A stretch of DNA of 64,000 nt, taken from Halichondria panicea. Taxonomy: Eukaryota > Porifera > Demospongiae > Suberitida > Halichondriidae. Positions 10,032-20,865 of this stretch are shown here, piece by piece. Position 1 is the stretch's first letter; each line of letters opens with the position of its first letter. Where the stretch lies: NCBI RefSeq assembly GCF_963675165.1, contig NC_087378.1, positions 7,741,273 to 7,805,272 on the forward strand, written 5' to 3'. Under the pieces are notes generated by a model. The model saw only the letters and a list, made by a program, of their open reading frames with translations. It did no database searches and had not been told where the DNA came from. The position numbers were made by a program, and so were the translations under genes.

Positions 10032-13000
10032 ATGAGATCCTCAGGAAACAAGTCAGCTGTCACTATTGGTACCCTTGGTGATGATGAACCTCTACCAGAG
10101 CTATCAAAGATATTTCCCAGGCCAAGCTGGCAGCTACAAGCTTGTGTAGTGTCAGTACTGATAAACCCTCTCATGTATCGAGTGTACCAGATACTAGTAA
10201 CCATTGGCTACATCCTCTGTCCTATTGGAACCAGTGGGTCCTTTTCAGCCTCTGCATGTAAGTTACGAATTGATGCAAAGGGTTACTATATTAATTCTGT
10301 GTTTCACACCCAGATGCATCTAACTTTGTGATATGTCCGGTGCCAGTGGTGGATTTGAGCTGGACTGGATTGTTTCCGTGTGATCTGGGGTGGAGGGGAA
10401 GTGCCCTGGTCGTAGCTATTGTATCCGTGGTGTTTCTGGTGTCTTACTTGTTCATCAGAGCTTGTTTGACTCGCTGGAATCCACGGAGGATCATCAAACA
10501 GATAGTAAATTGCACAGTCAAAGGTCAGTTGATTGTTACGTGTTTAGCGAGGCAGCTCTTGTTGCGTTAATGATTTTGTATCGTTTCTATTATAGAAAAC
10601 GAGCGTAAAAGAGAAAGAGACAAGTTTAATCTCTCTCTTGTAACATTTTTTTTGACTCCTGTTCTGAGTTTTTCTCTGGTGGTGTTTTCACATCATTTGC
10701 TGCTTCAGTGCGGAGATGTGGAGTCTAATCCAGGACCTGGAAGTAAGTCACAGCTTGTCACTAGTCGACTAATAATACAATATTCTTGTTTGCAGACATT
10801 GGTTATGAGAGAATGGTTTTTTGTGCTGAGAAGATTGTTGAGGGTCTTTCCAGAGACCCCAGGGGACTGGCTACCTTACTGTTGTCTAGGGGACTGATAT
10901 CTGATGCTGTTGTGAGGGAGACAATAGAATTGAATGAAACTAAAGTGAACAAAGCTAAAAGACTCTTTACAGCTGTTTTAAATGTTGTAAAGCATTATCC
11001 AGAGAGGTACGATAATTTCCTAGCAGTATTTCGAGGGCACGGAGAAGTGTACACGGATCTATTGGAAATGCTTGAAATCAAAGGTATGATCCTTGCTCTT
11101 TCTTAATACAACACTATCAGAATTTATTTTATATTAGAGAGAAGTGAAGCAACAACTGAAAGTGAACCCGTTCGTACTGAGGAGGAAATTGTAGCAAGAC
11201 ATCAACATCATAATGCTGTAAGTGCATGTGCCTGTCAGCTAATTAATTATGTTTGTTATGCCTTGAGGCATAGCCGCATAAGGGATACGGTAAAGTTGAC
11301 TGTGTGTGTGTCTGTCTATTCCAATTGTAACTGCCAATGGTTCAATGCAACGACAAATAACAGGCTTCAAGCTACGTTATCTTGGTTTGTGGATTTGCTA
11401 ACTAAAGCTTCTTTCTCGAGTGAAGGCTGTTGCAGTCTCTTTAGTATAGCATCATCTGTTCGCACAAACTTTCTATTCAACTTATGAGTTAGCCTTGCAC
11501 TAAAGTGCTAGCTGTTTGTTAGCTACAAATAAAGCTGCATGCATGTACACTGCCAGAAGCATCCCTTGTGAACGTTGACCTCTTTGCAGATCTAGGAAAT
11601 ACAATATTAAAACTTCTACATGCTTCTATCCTTGAAGATAGCCATTAGATAGAGTTCTGTTTCCATTTAGCCTCCTTCGCAGGCCTTCAAGAGAGAAAGA
11701 AGGCCTGCTACTGACTGCTTGCGCATGCGCAAAATGATTGGATATTTTTCCCGTAAAATTTACCATAATGAAACTTTACAGAAGATAATATAAATACACA
11801 GACAAAGCTAGAATACAAATTAAAAGTTATACACAGAGCTATAATTATAGCTATAGCTAGCTAGAGACAAAGCTGTAGGTTTGTTGCACAGTCTATATAA
11901 TTATAATTATGTAAATATGTAGACTTTCACCAAGGTTAATATTAGATGGGCGTGGCCTGTCCATATAGGCTAGTAGTGTCAGCTTTCACTCCGTTTAGAC
12001 GATTGTCATCCACACTGTTGCAGGCTGTGAGTCTTTTGTTAACATAGCAGCGTAGCTATCAGAATGCTATCAGATGGGCTAGAAACCTTCAATCGAACAT
12101 TCTATATGCTTCACTTCCGTTCGTTGTAACGTCATTGTTTTACTGACTATAAACGTTGTTATCTGTAGCCGCCAGATACCGGCGGATGGTTAGCGCATGC
12201 GCAAGCAGTCGATACCAGGCCCACTTCCCTGATGATAGTGCGGCCTGGGATCGAGGCTAGTTTCCTCTTCTGTAATGACTGTGGAATCTCAATTTGTTCA
12301 TTGTCAACAATTTAAACAACAAACATTATACAAAGTAAACTAATTATACCTCCTCTCTATAACACTCTAATACTTGAGCGAAGCGAAGCAAAATGCCAAG
12401 AGGCATTAGCACAGCGCAGCTTGAAACTACTTCATTCACTATAGTCTGTAATTACATGATTTAGTGCTTTGTAGTCATATGCGGTGCCAATCTTACAGTT
12501 AAAGCCTGCCTACTGGTTTTATCAATAAAGGGAGTGCTATACTGTACGTATCATGTATATGCATGGTAATATTGGTAATTGATGTAATGACTAAACATGT
12601 CAATGTCCTAGGCCTCAGGCCAAATCATTTCATGAATTTCATCTGCTACTTCCCCCCTTTCAGATGAATGAAAAGATACATCCGAGTGATTTGGAACAAG
12701 TTTATGAGCTATTGTTTCCTGCTAGGTCCAACTGGTACGACTTAGGACGTGCTCTTAAAATAAATACGGACACACTGGATGACATTGAGAAAAACAATCC
12801 AAATAACGTCGAAATTTGCCTCAGGAAAATGCTTAAAATCTGCCTTGATACTAACACGAGTCTCACGTGGTCTGATTTAGAGAACACAAAACTGCACCTG
12901 TTAAAGCCCCCCCCTCAGTTTCTTGTGAGATCAGGTGTGAAGGGGCAGAGCAATATCTTTCTTACATGTTACTTAATATAGGCCATCTAACCAATGTACT

Positions 13001-16000
13001 CCCCACATAGCCGACATAATCAAGGTACATGTACGTATGTAACTGCTTAATTATTCTCTCAGCATGATTAGACAAGGTAACAGCATGCCCAGAGAGTCCT
13101 TCCAGATGGATATCACCAGCTATATACATTGTAGCTACTGTGCACTGTACAAGCTAGCTAGCTCATACCGTACGGGTAGAAAATTTCGAGGTGTTTTTAA
13201 TTTCGCGTTTTTCGTGGGTGGCTGCAGAACACGAAAATTAAAACCTGCGAAAGGCTTTGTTTACGCATGCGAGATAGTGACACACCCTAAATCCACGAAA
13301 TTTACTACCCGCGAAATTTTCCAAATAAGGCAGAATATTGAATTGCACGAACATTTACACCCTCGAAATTTTCTACCCGTACGGTAGATAAACGAAATTA
13401 GCTGAATCGATTCCAATATCCTTCGCGTAATTGGAAAAGTGCTTTAATTTGAGTACAAAAAACCTGCAGTTGAGCATGCGGTTATAATAAGATGCACTTA
13501 CTCAGAGGTAATAAGCCAGTTTCTACGGCAGTAATAAGTGTACTATGTTTCCAGAGTCTACCCCGCAATACAAGACGATGCTGTCCTGCATGTCAGCGCT
13601 CATTACCACCATCGCTCAAGCCCCCCAGCAATTTTACGATGAGGTGATTGCAGCTGGTTTCCTCGTTAACCAAATACGAGAATTTATCCGCCACCCCGTG
13701 CACACCAACCGTGCCAAGGCAACCAAGTTGGTAAACTTCATGACAGATCGAGTCAAAACCTCTCCCTCTGACTTTGAAAGGTTTATGGCCATCCTGAAAA
13801 GATTGCCCTGGACTAAACAGATTGTAGGGATTCTCCAGAGCAGCTATCAACAGCAGGAGTTTTTTGTTGAAAAAAAACAGGTGAATTAGCTTATATAAAT
13901 GTACTGCCCTGCCCATCTACAAATGTCTAATAGAAAGCTTTAATGGCCTCCCCCAGCATTTCCCTATCTCAGAGAAGTTACTGGCAGAATGTCGCAGTGA
14001 TACAGCTGACATTGAAGTGGTGAGAGGCTACCTGGAGCAAGGAGACTGTGACGTCAATATCAGAGATGATGATTGGGTATGTATAATCAAGGGCGTATAC
14101 AGAGAAGAGGGCATGCAACTCACTATGTACCCTACGTACTCATCCGACTTCGTATCAGAGACCGGATATGCTAAAAATAGAATCCAGTATACGGACGTGA
14201 ACAATGTTGGATGGTTTGCCTTTGACACTGCTAGTACGAGCCATACTGCTGCTGAGAACTAGTTTTACTACGCTGCAATCGAGCTAGCACAGATATAAAA
14301 AAGACTTTGATTTACCTTGTGCGGTCAAAGATTACGCGTGGGAGTTTTGTGGGCAGTTCTAAAAATAGCTCAATACGAAGTCGGATGATTCTGAGAATTG
14401 GGCGAGTTGCATGCCCTCTTCTCTGTATACGCCCTTGGTATAATGGTGTATGGCTATACTTGTTATGCCTCGGTGCACATGCACAAGCGAGGTGTACGGT
14501 AGTGTGTGTGTGTGTGTGTGCTATAATAGCTAGTAGTAGCTTTATGTTATGTAGCTTTGACACCTCCACCGATGCATCAGCACCAGCGGTGCTTTCATTT
14601 GTATAATGGCCCTTGTACTGTAGCTCCAGTGGAGTCCATTGATGTGGGCTCTTGAGAACAAACACTTTGATATTGCTAAACTGCTCCTGCAATACAAGCC
14701 TCAAGTTAATATTCAGGACACGGTAATCCTCTTACTATAATGGCAGTGTACAATGTAACATTGTGTGTGTACAGAGAGGGTGGTCTCCGTTGGTGCTGGC
14801 CAGTGTAGCAGGAGACCTGGAGATAGTGCAGGGAATAGTGGCACTGGGAGCAGAGATTGACTTGCCCACAAATGTGAGTGAGACAATACCTGCATTGTGT
14901 GTTACGGTAGTAACTGTCTAACAGACAAAATGGACTCCTCTGATGTGGGCTGCTCAAGAGGGTCATGCCAAGGTGGTTACATTTCTACTGGAGAAGGGGG
15001 CATTTGTGGATTTCCCTGATGAGGTATGAACAACTCTTTTACTATATACGGTAGTGTGTGTGTCTGTGTGTGTGTGTATAGACTGCTACAGCTGCATGCT
15101 CAAGGATCAATGAAGTGCAAGTAATAGTTTCTATATAGGCTTCTAGTCATGTTTTCTTGGATTTTAATTCGTAATAATGATTCGTTCTCCAAATTTTGCT
15201 TACTTGGAATCCCATTACAGCCTTTTCAGAAGAGTGCGTAGTAAAACTTGTTTTTGGAGTGTTGCTACTCTACTTAGTAGTTAGCTCTGCGCTAGAACGC
15301 TAGCAGTGAGAAGAGAGTTGCAAGGCTCTACTGTACTGATGCAGCAGGCATTAATTTTTGACTTTGTACTTTGTCATCCTTTCTAACAATCATGATTGAT
15401 CATTTCCCACTCTTGTTTCCCCTGATACAAACATCCACCGAGGCATCAGCACCCGCATTGCTTTTTATAGATACATTCTACCGTATAGCGCGAAATTTTC
15501 GCTGATTTCGTGGGTTAGCAATCCTACACGAAAACTTAAGTCCACGAAAATGTTATCTGCTATAACGTGTAAAAGATTAAAGGCGTGGCTTCCGGTAAGT
15601 AGTCGTTCCACGAACATTGTGCAACAAAACGGCTATTCCACGAAATATATGTGCCTCGAAAATTTCGCGCTATATGGTATACAACGAAGTGTAACTGATG
15701 TAGATCTATGTAGAACAATGTTAAGTTCAGTTTAGCGGAAATTGGCCTTTGTGGCAGCTACATAGGTCCCCAATATGACTACCGTATAGCGGTTATTTCT
15801 AGGGGGCAAAATAATTATTCGTAGAGGCCAAGTAATATTTAGCCAGTTTGTGGATATTATTTTCGTGGTTGCTGCTTGCACTGTAGGAAAAGTAGGAAGG
15901 TCGCTTCATTTGTGGGTATAATATTCGAGATTCAACCACAAAACCCTCAAATATTTTAATTGCCCCCTCCCCGAAAATTACCTGCTATATCAAACACCAC

Positions 16001-19000
16001 TATCCCACTTCTAGCTATTTTTTTGTCTACCACACAGGATGGGTGGACTCCACTCATGCGAGCCGCTGAGCAAAGTGAGGAAGATCATGTGGATGTGGTG
16101 AATGTCTTAGTAAAGTATGGTGCAAATGTTGATCATAGAAACAATGTAAGGAGACTTTAATAATTCAGAATGACTTGTGTATCATCTCAGACTTCTATGA
16201 ATTGCAGGATGGGAAGACTGCTCTATATCTAGCTGAGATGGAAAATAACAGCTTGAGGGATATAGTGAAGCTTCTTGAAAGTGCCATGGTCCATGACGAG
16301 CGAGTACAAGTATGCGTTTGTTCCAATATTAATTTTACCTGAGTGGGAGGGAGTGGGGCAGGGTTTTATGGATTTTTAGCTGGGAGGGGGGTCTAGGGGT
16401 CTTTCCCCGGAAAGTTTTTATCTGAATAGTTATCTGAGGTGCAATTTGGGTTTTTTGTGCTTCAAACCATAGTCTAGTTCGAGATTGTAGACATTTTTGA
16501 AAAGTTATACATTTTTATTATGACATCATTAATTTTCAGATTTCTAGGGGGGGGGGAAATTTTGTCTGGGGGTGGGAAATCCCAGCCCCCCCCCCCACCT
16601 GTATGAAACCCTGTGGGGTCTTACATTTCCTACATGTGTATGAGCACAATGATTTATGTATATCTGTATGATGTAATGATGTAATGTTGTACTAATTGCA
16701 TGCAGGATATTGCAAACACCAATGTTGATGAAAGCCATTCCGACGACAGTGGTGATGAAAACTCAGAACAAGGTAATCACATTTCAATAGTAATTTTGAA
16801 AATCAGCTGAGTTTCAATACTGTTTTCTAATGCAGACAAATATCTTCAAAGATTCAACGAGCTTATGGAAGACACAGAACAAATTGATATGCAATATTTG
16901 AAACTGTACTTCATTGGACTCCCGGGTGTTGGGAAAACGACTTTTCGAAAGCGTTTAACTCGATCCCTTGTCAATATATCATCTTTGCCTCTGAAGGACA
17001 GACAACATTATAGCACTCATTTAGCAGAATGCATACAAACACTTTGCATACTTCAAGACGAAGAAAAATTTGACTTGGAGATTTCTGAAAACTTGGATGA
17101 TGAATTGAAAGCATTTTTCAAATACTTACTTGGAATGACAGAAAGGAAGGAACCTGCTCCCACTGACTCTGACTCCACTCAGGCAGTTCACTCTGAAAGT
17201 CCTCTTGATTCAAATACCAGTCAGAAACTTGCAAGTACTAAAGGATCATCAACTCAGCTCGATTCCAGTCCAGTTGGTGAATCTAACGAAACAACAGAAC
17301 CAACTGAAACAGACGAAACTAAATCAAAACTTTCCCGTGTGTTGGCAGAGATCAGAGGAGTTGTTACTTCTGGAAACTATGCAGAGTTTATTTCAATGCA
17401 CAAGATTCTGCTCAATATTATTGATATCGGTGGACAGCCTGGATTTTTGGAGATGCTTCCCTTCATATGTGGTGGTCCTGGAATATTTTTTGTTTTTTTC
17501 CCTTTAGACAAAGAATTTGATAAACGATACGAAATACGCTATCAGCGTGATGAGGATAGAATAACACCGTACGAAGCAAACTATTCGATTCGAGAGACTA
17601 TTGCCCAAATATTGTCTGGAATTAGCTACCACACATCTGAAATATTGCCCGTAAACGACAAGTACAAACAATTTACAAGTGTTAAACCAACTATCACACT
17701 CATTGGTACTTTTAAAGATGAGCTTGAGCGTCAAATGGAAAAAGAGGTCAGAGACACCATACAACAGCAAGTAAGCGGTTCTGAAGTGGTACAGCAACAA
17801 AACACAGTTTCTGAGCAAGTGGCAACAAAAACAAGACAAAGATTAGAAGAGCTCCACAAATCGGTGAAGGAAACTACTTCAAAATCATATTTTAGTGATT
17901 TCGTAGTCCCAGCAAATGCACGTGAGAATAAAATATTCTTTGAAGTTGACAACTATGAAGGTGATGATAAGGATCTTGAACCAATTAGAGCTCATATTCG
18001 CAGCTGTCTTCGAGACAATAAGGGATCCATGAAAGTTCCCATTCGACCTGTTCAGCTATTGTTCAGTATCATTCTTAGAAAAGAGTACCAGATTGTGAAA
18101 CTGGAAGATTGTATGAAGATTGGCAACGAGTTGAATATGGACGAGGATACTGTGGATTTTACTCTTTGGTATTTCAACCAGTTAGGAACTATTATTTATC
18201 GACCAGAGATCGGTGGATGGTTTAAGAAAAATGTCATATGTAGCCCACAAGTCATCTTCAACAGTATTAGTACATTGATAACCAAGCCTCTACTGAAGCT
18301 TCACAGATATGAAGAATGTTGTGCGGGAAAACATTATGACAATTGGATAGAAAAAGGACAGTTTTCACTCGAAACAATTCAACAATCCCTACCCTCTTCT
18401 GGTGATGACCAAAAGGTTATTCCTTTGGAAAACCTCGTCATATTTCTGGAACATGTACATCTGATTTCACCTATCAAAGCAAAGGAGGTGTCTATACACG
18501 GTGAAACTTCGGTAGTTCGATATTTCATGCCTGCTATTCTAGATTGTGCTACTCAAGAGGAATTGTTGACTGCACCCGTTCCAAATAATGATACTCCAGT
18601 TTCACTGCTCTTGTTCTTCAAGTATGGTACTAGTGAAAGTTTTGCAGATTCTGTACCAATTGGCCTTTTCTGTGCTATGATTGCTAAGTTAGTTTCGGAT
18701 GGAGACGATGGTATTTTTGGAGCCAAATGGAAACTTGCGGATGCACGTGTTAAACGAAACATTGTTTCCTTTTATGTTGACGTTTATGATCACGTCGTTA
18801 CATTGGTCTCCCATGCTGGTTGCTATGAGATACGCGTTACAAGATCAGTTAATTCATCAATCGATCTGTACGACCTTTGTACGTATGTCTACACAACAAT
18901 AATGGCTGGGCTGAAAGATCTGAACCATTTTGTTTGTCCCACCATTGGTTTTATTTGCCCTTGTGGTCAGCACCAAGATACAAGACTCAGAGTACTCGAC

Positions 19001-20124
19001 AACAGCTGTGTGATTGTAGTCCCAATTAGGAGAGAATCGGCCTTTTTCAAATGCTTAAAAACCAATAAAAAAGTCAGTCTTGTCGATAAACAGTATTATC
19101 ATCCCTGGATAACAAAGGTATTTGTAAATTGTTCAGAGTTTGGTAAATACTGTCTATTTTTATTTCTGTAGGAAACTAACGGCAACAGAGACGTTGTACT
19201 AAAAGCATTTCCATTTGAAGAGCCAGATGGTTTCTCATTCTCGTGGTCTGGAAAGGGATCACTAAAGCAACTCTCTACTACCACCAACGAGCTGTGCATC
19301 CAAGCAGCTGAATCAGGCGATTATTACAAGTGCTGTGTAAGCAAACAAACATCAAAAGGGGAGACAGCCAGTTTCACTGTACACCACTTCATCAAAACAG
19401 GTATATACACATTTTGTACTGCTAACTTAATTGTATAACAGTTGCTGGTGCAAATGTTTCAGGAAGACAAACCACTTTCTGAATTAAAGAAGGAGAAAGC
19501 ATGCATCTCCTTCCTTAATGACCTTTAACTTTAACTTAGTATGCTTTCTATTCAGATTGCCATGGATCAAGAAAGCACCAAATGTCTAGTACGATATCTG
19601 ATGTCTCAGAATCAACTGCTGATGGACCTTCCAGAGCAAAGAAACAAAAGCTGATGCCTGCTACTGGAACTGAAAATAAGCTCAGTCCTACTGGGGAAGA
19701 AGTCGTACAATATCCTGTAAGTTACCAAGTCAGTCTTATTCTGCGACCATTACATCTCCTTCGCTGTGTTGCTGTTGCATGCCATTATAGTTGGTCTCTA
19801 AGTCTCATCCATTAATTACCTTTTCACTCTCAGATGAATCAATGGATATTTTCAAATTATGGAAAAGCTCATGATCTATTGTGGCCTGCAAGGAAAGAAT
19901 GGTACAACTTGGGAATTGCTCTGGAAGTAGACCCAAACACACTGGAAGGCATCAGGATCACCAACCAAAATAACTGTAATGTCTGCTTCAATGCTATGCT
20001 TAAGAGCTGCTCAGAGACAAACCGCAGTCTCACTTGGTCTGGTGTGTGTAAAGCCCTTAAGAAACCATCAGTGGCTCGTAATGATGTGGCAGAAAGTATT
20101 GAAGCATTTGTACGAAACGAATAA
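10032..20124 (+). CDS. Gene 2: membrane peptide-2A-CARD-Death-CARD-ankyrin-Roc/COR-Ig-Death protein
   Basis: Eighteen exons join with matching phase and no internal stop: 10032-10257, 10314-10523, 10596-10742, 10796-11083, 11138-11217, 12664-12934, 13555-13880, 13957-14076, 14624-14722, 14775-14873, 14925-15023, 16038-16145, 16208-16309, 16706-16772, 16836-19117, 19172-19400, 19556-19716, 19834-20124; 1734 aa. Residues 1-192 (hydrophobic at about 36-66, 105-127 and 160-180) end at the Gly of the 2A core DVESNPGP. Then follow a CARD, a Death domain shortened at its last helix, a second CARD, ankyrin repeats (one exon each, mostly 99 nt), the Roc-like GTPase (P-loop GLPGVGKTT) with COR, an Ig-like exon, a linker with RAKKQKL, and a Death domain. 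Known families suggest an innate-immune or cell-death signalling sensor; the ligand is unknown. The most complete member of the array. Confidence 0.85.
10596..10742 (+). other. 2A-like ribosome-skipping exon, gene 2 (DVESNPGP)
   Basis: 147-nt phase-1 exon. A hydrophobic stretch (LSFSLVVFSHHLLLQCG) runs straight into DVESNPGP. The Gly-Pro junction falls at residues 192/193 of the predicted protein, between the membrane region and the CARD. It is the strongest case, because both flanking reading frames are fully open. Confidence 0.88.
10796..11083 (+). other. CARD-like exon of gene 2
   Basis: About 96 residues of amphipathic helices: GYERMVFCAEKIVEGL, LATLLLSRGLISDAV, then KAKRLFTAVLNVV and a YDNFLAVFRGHG-type helix. 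The helix order (including a surface RG-L-I turn and a final FL..L pattern) fits the CARD fold. CARDs recruit partners by homotypic contact. Paralogous exons are at 3707, 22786, 32250, 47702 and 57203. Confidence 0.7.
11218..12663 (+). other. Long intron of gene 2 with transposon insertion
   Basis: Contains a GAGGCATA-type palindrome near 11265, a roughly 590-bp inverted-repeat element (11668-12259) and AT-rich sequence. No exon is needed here: the flanking exons join in phase 0. Confidence 0.6.
11668..12259. mobile_element. Foldback/MITE element beginning TAGCCTC and ending GAGGCTA
   Basis: The ends TAGCCTC and GAGGCTA are complementary. An inner pair, GACTGCTTGCGCATGCGC near 11718 and its reverse complement near 12194, continues the fold. 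Flanks GTTTCCATT (11659-11667) and GTTTCCTCT (12260-12268) look like a decayed 9-bp target duplication. The ends match the 56700-56929 element, suggesting one family, perhaps Mutator-like. Confidence 0.6.
13166..13386. mobile_element. 221-bp MITE with TA-ended inverted repeats
   Basis: The left end TACCGTACGGGTAGAAAATT and the right end AATTTTCTACCCGTACGGTA are complementary over about 27 bp. It starts and ends with TA, as expected for a Tc1/mariner-type target duplication. It lies in the gene 2 intron between the Death and second CARD exons (12935-13554). Confidence 0.8.
13555..13880 (+). other. Second CARD exon of gene 2
   Basis: Encodes SALITTIAQAPQQFYDEVI, AAGFLVNQIREFI, RAKATKLVNFMTDRVKTSPS and FERFMAILKRLPWT: a six-helix CARD-like pattern. 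The start is phase 1 and the end phase 0, matching the Death exon before and the ankyrin exon after. Its only other copy is in unit 1 (6611-6906); genes 3, 4, 6 and 7 lack it, so it is an optional module. Confidence 0.7.
14088..14437. mobile_element. 350-bp MITE with 33-bp inverted repeats and 7-bp target duplication
   Basis: CAAGGGCGTATACAGAGAAG (14088 on) is the reverse complement of the right end (14405-14437). Both sides are flanked by GTATAAT. The paralogous introns of unit 1, gene 3 and unit 4 have an empty site here. It therefore entered after gene 2 separated from its copies. A related element lies at about 46017-46195. Confidence 0.85.
15024..16037 (+). other. Large ankyrin intron of gene 2 carrying two MITEs
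   Basis: This intron holds a TA-flanked element (15479-15679; ends TACCGTATAGCGCGAAATTT and its complement) and a second one with weaker ends (about 15780-15990; GGTTATTTCTAGGGGGCA against CCCCGAAAATTACCTGCTAT). The same pair sits in the matching intron of gene 3 (25188-25396 and about 25480-25690), gene 4 (34677-34878 and about 34980-35190) and gene 6 (50096-50309 and about 50390-50595). No exon is present. Confidence 0.7.
16359..16613. mobile_element. MITE-like element with poly-G/poly-C arms
   Basis: CAGGGTTTTATG at the left and its near complement ATGAAACCCTG at the right enclose long G runs and a C run that can pair. Paralogous copies: 26042-26306, 35544-35800 and 50950-51175, always in the intron before the short acidic exon that precedes the GTPase exon. 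Confidence 0.65.
16836..19117 (+). other. Roc-like GTPase plus COR exon of gene 2
   Basis: One 2282-nt exon. P-loop GLPGVGKTT lies near residue 30 of the exon; the switch/G3 motif is NIIDIGGQPGF; a G4-like segment is LIGTFKDEL. An acidic Ser/Thr-rich insert lies between P-loop and G3. Downstream, FTLWYFNQLGTIIYRP and VICSPQVIFNSIS resemble the COR region, followed by YFMPAILDCA and PIGLFCAMIAKLV blocks. Roc-COR proteins are nucleotide-controlled, often dimeric switches. Homologous exons: 26528-28806, 36019-38288, 51396-53677; a P-loop-less remnant is at 42468-43151. Confidence 0.8.
19172..19400 (+). other. Ig-like exon of gene 2
   Basis: About 76 residues with FSFSWSGKG (C-strand Trp), NELCIQAAESGDYYKCCV (the D-Y-x-C pattern of an Ig F strand) and a closing ASFTVHHF strand. 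The usual first Cys of the disulphide is missing. Homologues: 28860-29076, 38341-38569, 43204-43432 and 53730-53958; the gene 3 copy is four codons shorter. Confidence 0.6.
19834..20124 (+). other. C-terminal Death-domain exon of gene 2
   Basis: Encodes WYNLGIALEVDPNTLEGI, CFNAMLKSCSETN, SLTWSGVCKALKKPSVARND and VAESIEAF, then a stop. This is the typical W-LG-L...L-I...ML...TW..L..AL....VA..I pattern of Death domains. Copies: 29445-29735, 39049-39345, 43909-44199 (ATG changed to ACG) and 54428-54718. Confidence 0.85.
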
Positions 20125-20488
20125 TACCAAGCCTTCTTAGCGATAAACTGAAAGTTTATAGAGGAACCTTTATGGTAGAGACAGCTGTTTAAAATACGGC
20201 TCAACACAAGAACTTTATGCTAGGATTTTTACGTTAGCTAGCTGACATGATGTATATAGCTATAATAATTTTGTGTATGGCATGCAATGAATCTCATTAA
20301 AATAATATTAAATGAGGAAGTGGTTTAATTCTGAGCTAATTACCAGCTAGTTCTGTGTTAGCCTCGAATCCAGGCAGATTAACTCTGCTCCAGGTTCTGA
20401 TCTAGCCTCGATCCCAGGCCGCTTTCACTTTCAAAGGCCGGTAGGAGGCTATGCTGGTTCTGGCATTCTGTTTGGGGCGTAGAGTAGA
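20125..20488 (+). other. 3' flank of gene 2 and insertion
   Basis: Contains the 3' untranslated region with CATTAAAATAATATTAAATG, conserved after every Death exon and probably holding the polyadenylation signal. TAGCCTCGA-type foldback pieces follow at about 20358-20450. A partial copy of the next exon (TGCTGGTTCTGGCATTCTG near 20453) is also present. No gene seen. Confidence 0.5.
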
Positions 20489-20576
20489 ATGTCTCCTCTC
20501 AATGTCTCTCTGCTGGTTCTGGCATTCTGTGTCCTGCTTCAGTGTGGAGATGTCAAGCCCAATCCAGGACCAACAA
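20489..20576 (+). other. Signal-peptide/2A exon, variant core DVKPNPGP
   Basis: Starts at its own ATG and is 29 codons long. A hydrophobic stretch (LLVLAFCVLL) leads directly to CGDVKPNPGP. The usual Glu of the D-x-E-x-N-P-G-P core is Lys, so skipping strength is uncertain; the NPGP end is intact. Confidence 0.7.
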
Positions 20577-20865
20577 GTAAGATATAAGTTGTGCATACAG
20601 TATGAGACTCTCTGTTTCCATTGATATGATAGATCCTGGATATAAAGTAATGCTTTCTTGTGGAGAAGAGATCTTGATTGTGGAAGGTCTCTCCAGAAAT
20701 CTGAAAGCTATAGCTCTACCATTGCTTGCTAAAGACTGGATGTATATGAGGAGACAATCGAGCTAAACGAAACTAATACAGATAAAGCGTGAAGACTCCA
20801 CCTAAAAGTGTTGAAACTAGTTGCCGCAATCTCCAAAAATAGTGTTAAAGTATTCCAAAAACCAA
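20489..20865 (+). pseudogene. Remnant of signal-2A-CARD gene after gene 2
   Basis: The exon at 20489-20576 is intact: MSPLNVSLLVLAFCVLLQCG followed by DVKPNPGPT, with a normal donor. The following CARD block (from about 20633, DPGYK, then VEGLSRNLKAIALPLL) has stops and frameshifts and gives way to eS8-derived sequence near 20870. The first exon could still be transcribed, but no functional protein follows. Confidence 0.65.

Noticed and set aside
10652-10742. Integrated virus as the source of the 2A sequence
   Set aside because: No viral capsid, protease or polymerase frames flank any copy. The 2A lies in a spliced host-type exon with conserved phase in every paralogue.
12664-12666. Independent gene starting at the MNEK/MNQ methionine of the Death exons
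   Set aside because: The ATG directly follows a good acceptor and continues phase 0 from the preceding exon, so it is better read as an internal Met. An alternative start cannot be excluded.
17504-17839. Long minus-strand open frames opposite the GTPase exons, repeated in every copy (also 27187-27522, 36678-37013, 52055-52390)
   Set aside because: They are antisense shadows of a strongly supported exon, are conserved only because the exon is, and have no splice or start context.
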